From an uncultured Prevotellaceae bacterium (lineage in GTDB: Bacteria > Bacteroidota > Bacteroidia > Bacteroidales > Bacteroidaceae): DNA of 33,772 nt. Both the position numbers and the translations under genes were made by a program. Below, one piece after another: positions 20,754 to 30,200 of this stretch. Numbering within the stretch: the stretch's first letter is position 1; each line of letters starts with the position of its first letter. Location of the stretch: assembly GCA_946406555.1 (NCBI GenBank), contig CAMJLB010000021.1, forward strand, positions 1 through 33,772. The letters run 5' to 3'. The notes under the pieces were generated by a model. It was not told where the DNA came from and searched no databases. It saw nothing but the letters and a program-made list of their open reading frames with translations.

Positions 20754-21584
20754 CTATTTGGCGCCATTTGGTTGTTCCGAGCGCACGATCATCTCGCGCA
20801 TCAGCTCGGTCATGATTGGTTGTGCCTTGTTGGCTGCCTCCTGCACCTCCTCGTGGCTCACCTCTACGGGTTGGTCGAAGCCGCCCAAGTCGGTGACGAT
20901 GCTCACGCCGAAGACGCGTATGCCACAGTGGCGGGCCACAATGACCTCGGGCACGGTCGACATGCCCACGGTGTCGCCCCCCAGTAGGCGGTACATCTTG
21001 TATTCAGCCGGCGTCTCAAAAGTAGGTCCCTGCACGCCTGTATACACGCCATACTGCAATCGTATGCTTTTTTCACGGGCAATCTCTCCTGCCAGGTTTA
21101 TCAGTTCCCGATCGTAAGGCTCGTGCATGTCGGGGAAGCGGGGCCCGGTAGGCAGGTTCTTGCCGCGCAGCGGGTGCTCGGGGAAGAAGTTGATGTGGTC
21201 GGTGATGACCATCAGGTCGCCAATATTGAAAGTGGGGTTCATGCCGCCTGCGGCATTCGAGACGAAGAGCGTCTTGATTCCCAGCTCGTACATCACGCGC
21301 ACGGGGAAGGTGACATCCTTCATCGAATAGCCCTCGTAGTAGTGGAATCGGCCCTGCATGGCCATGATGTCTATGCCGCCGAGCTTGCCGAAGATGAGTT
21401 TGCCGCTATGCCCCTCGACGGTAGACACGGGGAAGTTGGGTATCTCGGCGTATGGAATCTCCAGTGTGTCAGTTATTTCGGAAGCTAATTGTCCGAGGCC
21501 CGTCCCCAGGATTATCGCCGTCTTTGGGCTTGTGGTCATCCTTGCTTTTAACCAGGATGCTGTTTTTTGAATTTTTTCGTACAT
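20754..21584 (-). CDS. purine nucleoside phosphorylase (trimeric PNP type)
   Basis: AIILGTGLGQLA...TVEGHSGKLIFGKLGG...MQGRFHYYEGY...NAAGGMNPTFNIGDLMVITDHIN...GPTFETPAEYK. Confidence 0.95.
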   Translation of the reverse strand: MYEKIQKTASWLKARMTTSPKTAIILGTGLGQLASEITDTLEIPYAEIPNFPVSTVEGHSGKLIFGKLGGIDIMAMQGRFHYYEGYSMKDVTFPVRVMYELGIKTLFVSNAAGGMNPTFNIGDLMVITDHINFFPEHPLRGKNLPTGPRFPDMHEPYDRELINLAGEIAREKSIRLQYGVYTGVQGPTFETPAEYKMYRLLGGDTVGMSTVPEVIVARHCGIRVFGVSIVTDLGGFDQPVEVSHEEVQEAANKAQPIMTELMREMIVRSEQPNGAK

Positions 21585-22641
21585 AACCTAAAATCTGTTC
21601 GTTAAACATATCCTCTTGTTCGAGCATGAACTCAATCTTCATTGGCAGCACATAGATGCCATTCCTTGCCTCCGGGCTGAGCTTGTCGGCTGTAGGCAGT
21701 CGGGCGGCGTCTTTCTCGGTAGTGACGATGCACTTAGGCGCAGGCATGGCGGCAAAGGCATCGTTGATGCGCCTGATGTCTTTTTTTGTGAAGGCATGAT
21801 GGTCGGGGAAGGTGAGCGGCACGAGATGGGAGGTGAAGGGCGAGAGGTCGTCGATAAGCTGTCTTGGCGAGGCAATGCCCGTGAGCAGGAGCACGTGCTC
21901 GTTTTGCCGTAGCTGGTCCAGCGGGCGCGCACCTCTTTCTTTATCATACAGCGGGCGCATGGGATCGTAGGCCAGGGTGGTGAAGAAGAGCCGCTGGTAG
22001 GGGAAGAGGTCCATGGCCTTTGTGATGACACGGAACTCCATAGGTTTCAGTTCTCGGGGACATTTCGTCACGATCACGATGTCGGCCCTGTTTTTCCCGC
22101 TGAGCGGTTCGCGCAGTCTTCCTGCCGGGAGCAGTTTGTCGTAGATGATGAGCCGGTGATAGTCAACGAGCAAGATGTTGACCCCCGGCTTCACGTATCG
22201 ATGCTGGAAGGCATCGTCGAGCAAGACCACGTCGAGTCCGTGGTCTTGCTCGACGAGCCTTTCTATTCCTTTCACCCTCTGTTTGCACACGGCCACCGTG
22301 AGTTCCTTGAACTTCTGTTTCATCTGGAAAGGCTCGTCGCCAATGTCGCGTGCGGTGGTGGTGTCGGTAGCCAGAAGGAACCCGCTCGTCTTTCGCTTAT
22401 AGCCACGGCTGAGCACGGCCACTCGCAAGTGTTGCTGTAGCAGCCTCACCAGGTATTCCACATGGGGAGTCTTGCCGGTTCCGCCCACGGTGATGTTGCC
22501 CACCGAGATGACGGGCACGTCGAAGGCGCGACTCTTCAGCACGCCTATGTCGAAGAGGAAGTTGCGCAGTTTCACACCACATCCATAAATCCAGCTTAGT
22601 GGTCGCAGCCAGTCGTTTATCTTGATGAAGTCGCCTTCCAT
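21469..22641 (-). CDS. lpxK: tetraacyldisaccharide 4'-kinase
   Basis: VGNITVGGTGKTPHVEYLVRLL...VAVLSRGYKRKTSGF...IGDEPFQMKQKF...DVVLLDDAFQHRYVKPGVNILLVDY; likely ATG at 22641; 116-nt overlap with PNP. Confidence 0.92.
   Translation of the reverse strand: MEGDFIKINDWLRPLSWIYGCGVKLRNFLFDIGVLKSRAFDVPVISVGNITVGGTGKTPHVEYLVRLLQQHLRVAVLSRGYKRKTSGFLLATDTTTARDIGDEPFQMKQKFKELTVAVCKQRVKGIERLVEQDHGLDVVLLDDAFQHRYVKPGVNILLVDYHRLIIYDKLLPAGRLREPLSGKNRADIVIVTKCPRELKPMEFRVITKAMDLFPYQRLFFTTLAYDPMRPLYDKERGARPLDQLRQNEHVLLLTGIASPRQLIDDLSPFTSHLVPLTFPDHHAFTKKDIRRINDAFAAMPAPKCIVTTEKDAARLPTADKLSPEARNGIYVLPMKIEFMLEQEDMFNEQILGYVRKNSKNSILVKSKDDHKPKDGDNPGDGPRTISFRNN
22214..22256. repeat. perfect 17-bp inverted repeat with 9-nt spacer inside lpxK
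   Basis: TCGTCGAGCAAGACCAC-gtcgagtcc-GTGGTCTTGCTCGACGA. Confidence 0.95.
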
Positions 22642-22686
22642 GAGCGTTGAGGGTTGAGGGTTAAGCATTGAGGGTTGAGGATGGAA

Positions 22687-24483
22687 TCACTCAACCTTTG
22701 TGCTGAAAGGCAGACGGGCCTGCAGACGGTTGCGCTGCTGGTCCATGCGCAGTTGCATCACCGGCTCGTAGAGGTCGCCCAGCAGGGTGCGCAATTCGCT
22801 GTCGAGATAGCTGCCCTTGTTCTTTTCGCTGTCAAAAAGATTATCTATCCAGTCGGTCTTCTCCGGATAGGTGGCCGTGTAGTATTCACCTTCCAGCTTG
22901 GCCAGTTCTGCAGCTTTCTTCACGGCATCGTCGAGCGATCCCAGTTGGTCTACCAGCTTGATGGGCAAGGCGTCGGTGGCCAGCCAAACGCGTCCCTGTG
23001 CGATGGAGTCCACCTCGTCGCGCGTCAGCGAGCGTCCCTGTCCCACGATGTTCAAGAAGGTTTCGTAGCCCCTGTCCACATATCCCTGCATGTAGCGCAG
23101 CTCTTCGCTGTTATCCTTGGCCATCACGAGGTTTTCCTCGAAGTCGCCGTAGCGGTTGGTTTTCACGCCGTCGAAGGTCACGCCAAGCTTGTCGGTCACC
23201 AGCCCCGAGAGATTCGGGATAAGCCCGAAGATGCCAATGCTGCCCGTCAGCGTGGTAGGCTCGGCAATGATGTAGCTGGCTCCGGCGCTGATCATATAAC
23301 CTCCCGATGCGGCCAGACCACCCATCGACACCACCACGGGTTTCTTTTCCTTCAGCTGCTGTACGGCATGCCATATCTGCTCAGAGGCCACGGCCGAACC
23401 GCCGGGCGAGTTCACACGCAACACCACTGCCTTCACGTCATCGTCCTTGGCCAGTTTGTTCAACTCCTCCACGGTAGTGCTTCCCACGATGTTCTGTTCG
23501 CTGCTGAAGCTGCTGGCCACCTTGTCTACGATTTCGCCGTAAGCGTAGTATATTGCAATCTTATCACCATCCTCCTTTTTCTTCGACTTCACGCCAATCA
23601 TGTCGGTCAGCGTCAGCTGGTTGATGTCTTCATCGTCGTCGCCCATTGCCAGCTTGTCCTTTATCAGTTTCTTTATCTCATCAGGATACATCAGGCCGTC
23701 GACGAGCTTTGCCTTCACGTAGTCATTTGCATTGGCAAAGGCCATGATGCTGTCGCTTGCCAGCTGGTCCAGCTGTTGCGCAGTCACCTTGCGGCTGTCG
23801 GCCATGTCGTTCAGCATGTGCTGCCACACACCCTGCAGATAGGCGGTACGCTGCTCGCGGTCGTTGTCGCTCATATCCTTACGAGTCACTCTCTCCACGG
23901 CGCTCTTATATTTTCCCACACGCGTGGCCTGGTACTTGATGCCCAGCTTCTCGTAGAGGCCAGTCATATATTGATATTTTCCGCCCAGGCCCTTGAAGTC
24001 AACCATGCCCGTCTTGTTTAGGAACACCGAGTCGGCCACCGATGCCACATAGTAGCTCGTCTGCATGTATTGGTCGGCGTATGCTATAATCCACTTGCCG
24101 CTCTTCTTGAAGTCGAGCAATGCGTCGCGCAGTTGCTGAGCCGTGGCAGGCGAATCGAAGCTGGCTATGCCGCCTTCAATGTAGATGCCCTTCACCTCAT
24201 CCTCGTCTTTGGCTTTCTTTATGCTGGCCAGGAGGTCGTCCAGCCCCATCTGCTCCATGTCGGCCTCGTTGAGCAGCGAGCTAAATGGACTACCTTCTTC
24301 CGCGCGCTCGTCGACGACGCCCTTCAGCTTAAGTACGAACACGGAATTTTCTTTCACCTTCGTAGCGGCAGAATCGCTGGCCATAATGCCCACGAGCGAA
24401 ATCATGAACAGAATGCCGGCCACTACCGACAGCAACACGATGCCACACATGGTGGCCAGTGTCATTTTAAAGAATTCTTTCAT
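22687..24483 (-). CDS. sppA: signal peptide peptidase SppA (67K type)
   Basis: KAVVLRVNSPGGSAVASEQIWHAVQQLKEKKPVVVSMGGLAASGGYMISAGASYIIAEPTTLTGSIGIFG. Confidence 0.95.
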   Translation of the reverse strand: MKEFFKMTLATMCGIVLLSVVAGILFMISLVGIMASDSAATKVKENSVFVLKLKGVVDERAEEGSPFSSLLNEADMEQMGLDDLLASIKKAKDEDEVKGIYIEGGIASFDSPATAQQLRDALLDFKKSGKWIIAYADQYMQTSYYVASVADSVFLNKTGMVDFKGLGGKYQYMTGLYEKLGIKYQATRVGKYKSAVERVTRKDMSDNDREQRTAYLQGVWQHMLNDMADSRKVTAQQLDQLASDSIMAFANANDYVKAKLVDGLMYPDEIKKLIKDKLAMGDDDEDINQLTLTDMIGVKSKKKEDGDKIAIYYAYGEIVDKVASSFSSEQNIVGSTTVEELNKLAKDDDVKAVVLRVNSPGGSAVASEQIWHAVQQLKEKKPVVVSMGGLAASGGYMISAGASYIIAEPTTLTGSIGIFGLIPNLSGLVTDKLGVTFDGVKTNRYGDFEENLVMAKDNSEELRYMQGYVDRGYETFLNIVGQGRSLTRDEVDSIAQGRVWLATDALPIKLVDQLGSLDDAVKKAAELAKLEGEYYTATYPEKTDWIDNLFDSEKNKGSYLDSELRTLLGDLYEPVMQLRMDQQRNRLQARLPFSTKVE

Positions 24484-24514
24484 TGTACAATAAAAAATTA
24501 AAACGTTTCGACGT

Positions 24515-24523
24515 GCAAAGTTA
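24515..24523 (-). promoter_or_regulatory. -7 element TAACTTTGC for sppA
   Basis: Reverse-strand TAnnTTTGC match 31 nt upstream of the sppA start. Confidence 0.6.
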
Positions 24524-24671
24524 GTAAAAATTTTTCATCTGCCTAATAAAATAGGATAAATTATAAACTTTTTGCGCAATTATCCACAGAGTATAGGCAA
24601 AAATATGAAAACTGCCAAACGCAATCTGCTATTTTCATTATGTTTTACTTTGCCGTTTCAAGAATAATTCA

Positions 24672-24680
24672 TAACTTTGC
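24672..24680 (+). promoter_or_regulatory. -7 element TAACTTTGC for the Rpn-like gene
   Basis: TAnnTTTGC match 31 nt upstream of ATG 24712. Confidence 0.6.
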
Positions 24681-24711
24681 CGTCGTATTTATAACAAACG
24701 AAGTCTACATT

Positions 24712-25608
24712 ATGGAAGGGAACAGATACATCAACCCTTATACCGACTACGGTTTCAAGTATTTCTTCGGCACGGAGCCCAACAAGGACTTAACCTTGCA
24801 TCTGGTAAATGCCCTGCTTCAGGGACGGGAGGTCATCAAAAGTCTCACGCTGCTGCCTACGGAGCAGTTGGGTGATACGGAGGAAGACCGCCGCTCTGTG
24901 TTCGACATCTATTGCGAGAATGAGCAGGGCGACAAAATCATCATCGAGATGCAGAAGGCAGAACAACAGTGGTTCAAGGATCGCTCCATCTACTATTCCT
25001 CGTTTCCCATTCGTTCGCAGGGCGAGAAGGGGAAATGGCTCTTCGGTCTGAAAGCCGTTTATACTATAGGCATCCTCAACTTTGTGTTCGATGAGGACAA
25101 GGACGACGAGAACTACTACCACCACATAGTACAGCTGATGGATGTCAACAAGAAAGAAGTCTTTTACGACAAGCTTACCTATATTTATTTGGAAATGCCC
25201 AAGTTCCGTAAGACTGAGGACGAGCTTGTAGACCTCACCGACAAGTGGCTTTATGCGCTGAAAAATCTGCCCCGCCTGTTGGAACGTCCCAAGGCATTGC
25301 AGGAGCGCATCTTCTCTAAGTTCTTCGAGGTAGCCGAGGTGGCAGCTTTGTCTAAAGATGAATACGCTAAGTACTGGGAGAGCGAAAAAGTGTTCTACGA
25401 CAACCAGGGTGCCTTCATGACTGCCGACCGCAAAGGCTACAACCGCGGCATGGCCGAGGGCGAGGCCAAGGGGCGTGCCGAGGGCGAGGTCAAGGGGCGT
25501 GCCGAGGAGCGCATGGCCAACGCCCGAAGGATGAAGGCCAAGGGCTTTTCCGACGAAGTTATCGCAGAGATAACCGGACTGACGGCAGAGGAAATAAAAC
25601 AATTGTGA
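24712..25608 (+). CDS. Rpn-family PD-(D/E)XK nuclease (recombination-promoting nuclease / transposase-annotated family)
   Basis: INPYTDYGFKYFFGTEPNKDLTLHLVNALL...RRSVFDIYCENEQGDKIIIEMQKAEQQWFKDRSIYYSSF...; C-terminal charged repeat. Confidence 0.88.
   Translation: MEGNRYINPYTDYGFKYFFGTEPNKDLTLHLVNALLQGREVIKSLTLLPTEQLGDTEEDRRSVFDIYCENEQGDKIIIEMQKAEQQWFKDRSIYYSSFPIRSQGEKGKWLFGLKAVYTIGILNFVFDEDKDDENYYHHIVQLMDVNKKEVFYDKLTYIYLEMPKFRKTEDELVDLTDKWLYALKNLPRLLERPKALQERIFSKFFEVAEVAALSKDEYAKYWESEKVFYDNQGAFMTADRKGYNRGMAEGEAKGRAEGEVKGRAEERMANARRMKAKGFSDEVIAEITGLTAEEIKQL
25453..25506 (+). repeat. 24-bp tandem repeat (2.25 copies) in the Rpn C-terminal coding region
   Basis: GCCGAGGGCGAGGCCAAGGGGCGT / GCCGAGGGCGAGGTCAAGGGGCGT / GCCGAG (one difference). 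Confidence 0.95.
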
Positions 25609-25683
25609 CAAGAGAGACGTTGAACCCTATAAACAAAATTAAAAAACACTTTGTCTAAGAAGTATAGTAAACGTCGATATGCC

Positions 25684-25692
25684 TACTTTTGC
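25684..25692 (+). promoter_or_regulatory. candidate upstream -7 element TACTTTTGC before the GH28 gene
   Basis: TAnnTTTGC match. Confidence 0.4.
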
Positions 25693-25761
25693 AGCGAAGA
25701 AAGCGACGAAAATTGTGAATGCACTCCCGGTTTTCATGCGAAATTGCAAAGTATAAAGAGT

Positions 25762-25770
25762 TATCTTTGC
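25762..25770 (+). promoter_or_regulatory. -7 element TATCTTTGC before the GH28 gene
   Basis: Exact TAnnTTTGC match, 78 nt upstream of the ATG. Confidence 0.55.
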
Positions 25771-25848
25771 AAACGATAGCAATCAAGGCAGCGTAGGTCG
25801 CCTGCTAACCGAAAGGAACTAATCACACTAAAACAAATAATAGTAATC

Positions 25849-27186
25849 ATGAAGACAAGACTCGTTTTAAGCCTCGTGCTGGCTTTGCTGTGCTCGACGG
25901 CTATTGGAAAGAAAAAGGTGACGCAACAGGAACTGTGGCCTGACGGCACAGCCATTGCTGCATGGTTCAACGACACCTCGCGCGTAGACATTTCAGAACT
26001 GAAACGCTATGTGGTGACCGACTATGGCGTGCGCAACTATGCTGAACAAGTGCAGACCGAACAACTGCAGGCCGTGATAGACCGCTGCGCCCAGGAGGGC
26101 GGCGGCGTGGTGGTGGTGCCACGCGGCTTCGTGGTGAGCGGCAGCCTGTTCTTCAAGCCCGGCACCCACCTGCTGATAGAAGAGAACGGCGAACTGCGCG
26201 GCAGCGACCGCATACGCGACTTCAAGATTGTGAAGACACGCATAGAGGGCCAGACACGACAGTATTTCGCCGCCCTCGTAAACGCCGACGGCTGCGACGG
26301 ATTCACCATCACAGGCCCCGGCACCATCAACGGCAACGGGCAGCCCTACTGGGAGGAGTTCTGGATTCGCCGGCAGTGGAATCGCGAGTGCACCAACGTC
26401 GATGCACAGCGGCCACGCAATGTGTATATCTCCAACTCGAAGAACGTCACCGTGCAGGACGTGCACATCATCAATTCACCCTTCTGGACCAACCACCTCT
26501 ATAAATGCGAGAACGTGCGCTACCTGGGCTGTTACATTTTCGCACCGTTCGACAACGTCACGCCCGTAGACCCCAAGCGCGGGGCGCCCTCGAGCGATGC
26601 CATCGACATCGACGTATGCAAGAACGTGCTCATCTCGGGATGCTACATGAGTGTCAACGACGATGCCGTGGTGCTCAAGGGAGGCAAGGGAACCTGGGCT
26701 GACAAAGACCCCGACAACGGACCCTGCGAGAACATCATGGTCACCGACTGCGTCTACGGCAAGGTGCATGGCTGCATGACGCTCGGCTCGGAGTCGCTCC
26801 ACGACAGAAACGTCATCATGCGACGCTGCAAGGTGACGGATGCCAGCCGCGTGCTCTGGCTGAAGATGAGGCCCGACACGCCACAGCACTATGAATATGT
26901 ACGGGTGGAAGACTTCACCGGCTCCTGCGGCTCGTTTCTCGTGGTAAGGCCATGGACTCAGTTCTTCAAGCCAGAAGACCGCGAAGACATGCCCCTCTCG
27001 CAATGCAACAACATCTATTTCAAGAACATCAACATGACGTGCAAGAACTTCTTCGACGTGGGAAAGAGCGATAAATACCGCCTCGTAGATTTCTCATTCG
27101 AAAACATCAACGTAGTCGACCAGAAGAAGGCCTTCGACCCGCAGCTCATTGAAAATTGCTCGGTGAAGAATGTAGAAATAAAATAA
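25849..27186 (+). CDS. glycoside hydrolase family 28 (polygalacturonase/rhamnogalacturonase-like)
   Basis: Right-handed beta-helix features: GGGVVVVPRGFVVSGSLFFKPGTHLLIEENGELRGS...GPGTINGNGQPYW...SSDAIDIDVCKNVLISGCYMSVNDDAVVLKGG. Confidence 0.88.
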   Translation: MKTRLVLSLVLALLCSTAIGKKKVTQQELWPDGTAIAAWFNDTSRVDISELKRYVVTDYGVRNYAEQVQTEQLQAVIDRCAQEGGGVVVVPRGFVVSGSLFFKPGTHLLIEENGELRGSDRIRDFKIVKTRIEGQTRQYFAALVNADGCDGFTITGPGTINGNGQPYWEEFWIRRQWNRECTNVDAQRPRNVYISNSKNVTVQDVHIINSPFWTNHLYKCENVRYLGCYIFAPFDNVTPVDPKRGAPSSDAIDIDVCKNVLISGCYMSVNDDAVVLKGGKGTWADKDPDNGPCENIMVTDCVYGKVHGCMTLGSESLHDRNVIMRRCKVTDASRVLWLKMRPDTPQHYEYVRVEDFTGSCGSFLVVRPWTQFFKPEDREDMPLSQCNNIYFKNINMTCKNFFDVGKSDKYRLVDFSFENINVVDQKKAFDPQLIENCSVKNVEIK

Positions 27187-27209
27187 ACGCCATAAAAAAA
27201 CACACAGAA

Positions 27210-30200
27210 ATGAAAAAAGCACTCATCATGCTGTCGCTGTTGATGCTCACGCTGGCTGCATCGGCCATAGAGCGGCAGAAACTTAACTTCAATGCCGACT
27301 GGCGCCTGCAGGTTGGCGACCCCAGCGAAGCGGCTCGGCCCGGCTACGACGACTCGCAATGGCAGCGCGTCACTTTGCCCTACGCCTTCAATGGCGACGA
27401 GGCTTTCAAGAAAGACATCGTCGACCTGACCGACACAATCTGCTGGTATCGCAAAACATTTACGATGAGCGATGAGCACGACCGCAAAGTCTTCATCGAG
27501 TTCGAAGGGGCACGTCAGGGAGCCGACGTGTGGCTGAACGGACAAAAAGTGGGGTTTAGCGACAATGGCGTCATGGCCTTTGGCTTCGACCTCACACCTT
27601 ATATTAAAGCGGGCAAAAACGTGCTGGCCGTGCGCTGCGACAACTCGTGGCAGTATCGCGACCGAACGCTGAACAGTCGGTATCAGTGGAACGATAAGAA
27701 CTTCAACGCCAACTATGGCGGACTGCCTAAGAATGTCTATCTGCACATCACCGACAAACTGTATCAGACACTGCCCCTCTACAGCAATTTGGGTACTGTT
27801 GGTACATACGTCTATGCTACCGACTTCGACATTCAGGCACGTAAGGCCACGATTCATGTGGAGAGTCAGGTGAAGAACGAGGATACAAAAGAGCGTAGCT
27901 TCTTCCTTACCGTTGTCATCAAAGATATTGATGGCAACAAAATAGCAGGTTTCAATGGTAGTCAGAAAATCACCTTAAAGCCGGGCGAAACCGCTATGGC
28001 CAAGGCCCAGCAAGAAGTGCAGGGACTGCATTTCTGGTCGTGGGGCTATGGCTACCTTTATACGGTTGAGACTTATCTGCGCGACAAACTTGAAACGGCT
28101 TCTGCCGCAAACGATATGGTCAGCCTGCGCACGGGCTTCCGCAAGACGGAGTTCCGCGACGGCATGTTCTTCCTCAACGACCGCTGCCTGATGGTGCATG
28201 GCTATGCCCAGCGCACGTCGAATGAGTGGCCAGGGGTGGGTATCTCAGTGCCTGCGTGGCTCAGCGACTACAGCAACGACCTCGTGGTGAAGAGCGGAGG
28301 CAACCTCGTGCGGTGGATGCACGTGTGCCCCTGGAAGCAGGACATCGAGTCGTGCGACCGCGTGGGCCTCATCCAGGCCATGCCTGCCGGCGATGCCGAG
28401 AAAGACGTGGAGGGTGCCCGCTGGCAGCAGCGCACACAGCTGATGCGCGATGCTATTATCTATAACCGAAATAGCCCCTCAATCATCTTCTATGAGTGTG
28501 GCAACTTCCGCATATCGAAGGAGCACATGCTGGAGATGAAGCAGATACGCGACCAATATGACCCCTGTGGCGGACGCGCCATCGGCTCCCGCGAGATGCT
28601 CGACCGCCCCGAGGCTGAGTATGGAGGCGAGATGCTCTACATCAACAAGAGCGCATCGAAGCCCATGTGGGCCATGGAATACTATCGCGACGAGGGACTG
28701 CGCAAATACTGGGACGAATACTCCTACCCCTTCCACAAGGAAGGCGACGGACCGCTCTATCGCGGTGCACCGGCCCTGGACTATAACCACAACATGGACC
28801 GTCTGGCCTGTGGCATGGTAGAGCGCTGGCACGAGTACTGGCTGGAACGTCCCGGCACGGGCAAGCGCGTGAGCAGCGGAGGCGTGAAAATCGTGTTCAG
28901 CGACACCAACACCCATCACCGGGGCGAGTCGAACTACCGTACAAGCGGAGTCACCGACGCCATGCGCATACCCAAGGATGCCTTCTACGCCCATCAGGTG
29001 ATGTGGGACGGATGGGTGTCGCCCGAGAACAAGCGCACCTACATCATTGGCCACTGGAACTATGGAGACCAGGCCACCACCAAACCCGTCTACGTCGTTT
29101 CTACTGCCGACGAGGTAAAGCTCTTCGTCAACGGCAAGAGCAAGGGCAAGGGCGAGCGCTCGTTCCAATGGCTCTTCACCTTCAACGACGTGACGTTCGA
29201 GCCGGGCACCATCGAAGCCGTGGGCAGCGATGGCTCGCGCTACAAGATAGAGACCGCCGGCGAGCCTTTCCAGCTGAAGCTCACCACCATCGAGAACCCG
29301 CTGGGCTTCAAGGCCGACGGGGCCGACATGGCACTGCTGCAGGTAGAGGTGCTCGACAAGCAGGGACGACGCTGCCCACTTGACGACCGTATGATACACT
29401 TCGAAGTGAATGGCGAGGTGAAGTGGATAGGCGGCATCGCCACCCGCAACAACAAAGCCTATCTGAAGGATAACGAGAAGAAAGACCCCAACCTGCTCGA
29501 CTCGGCCAATCAGAAGAACTCGTCCGACAACTACGTGGGCCTCTACGACCTGCCCGTAGAGTGCGGCGTCAACCGGGTGCTCATACGCTCTACCGTCACC
29601 CCGGGCGACATCAACGTCTCGGCATACGCTGAAGGCGTGCGCCCTGCTTATGTCACGCTCACCACCCAGCCCGCCCCGGCCACCGACGTGCTGCCCTCAC
29701 TCACTCTGCCCTCTATCCTCGACCGTGGCGAGACACCTGCCACCCCCAGCTACCAGCCGGTCTATGTGGGCGTCGATTGCATCGACGCCACCACCGGCAG
29801 CAACCACGAAGCAGCCCGCAACACCTTCGACGACAACGAACTGACCGAATGGAAGAGCGACGGCAAGCGAGAGAACGCATGGATTACCTACCATCTGGCA
29901 CGCAAGGCCACCATCAGCGAGATCACGATGAAGCTCACCGGCTGGCGCCAGAAGTGCTACCCACTGGAGGTCTATGCAGGCAAGAAAAAGGTGTGGGAGG
30001 GTGTCACTCCAGCCACCCTGGGCTATGTCCACCTCCGCATCGACAAGCCAGTGGCTGCTCGCGACATCACCATTCGCATGGTGGCACCCGCACAAGACAG
30101 CCGTAAGTTCGGACAGATAAAAGAACTGGCAGGCGGAGCCGCCAACGAGATGGACCGCATGAAGAGCGAGAAAGGTAAGACCGAACTGCGCATCGTAGAG

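Noticed and set aside
22642-22680. CTCAACCCTCAA direct repeats between sppA and lpxK, and TGAGAATTGAAAATTGAG at 14526-14553
   Set aside because: Short low-complexity spacers that I recall as common in Bacteroidota intergenic DNA; no specific function supportable.
22675-24021. 448-aa ORF antisense to sppA
   Set aside because: Lies wholly opposite a clearly identified gene; His/Val/Leu/Gln-rich shadow composition typical of antisense frames at this GC content.
24580-24588. Perfect DnaA box TTATCCACA as evidence of a replication origin
   Set aside because: Only one box seen, no dnaA/dnaN neighbourhood; insufficient for an origin call.
24712-25608. Calling the Rpn-like gene an active transposon
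   Set aside because: Family is often annotated as transposase, but no terminal inverted repeats or target-site duplications are visible around it.
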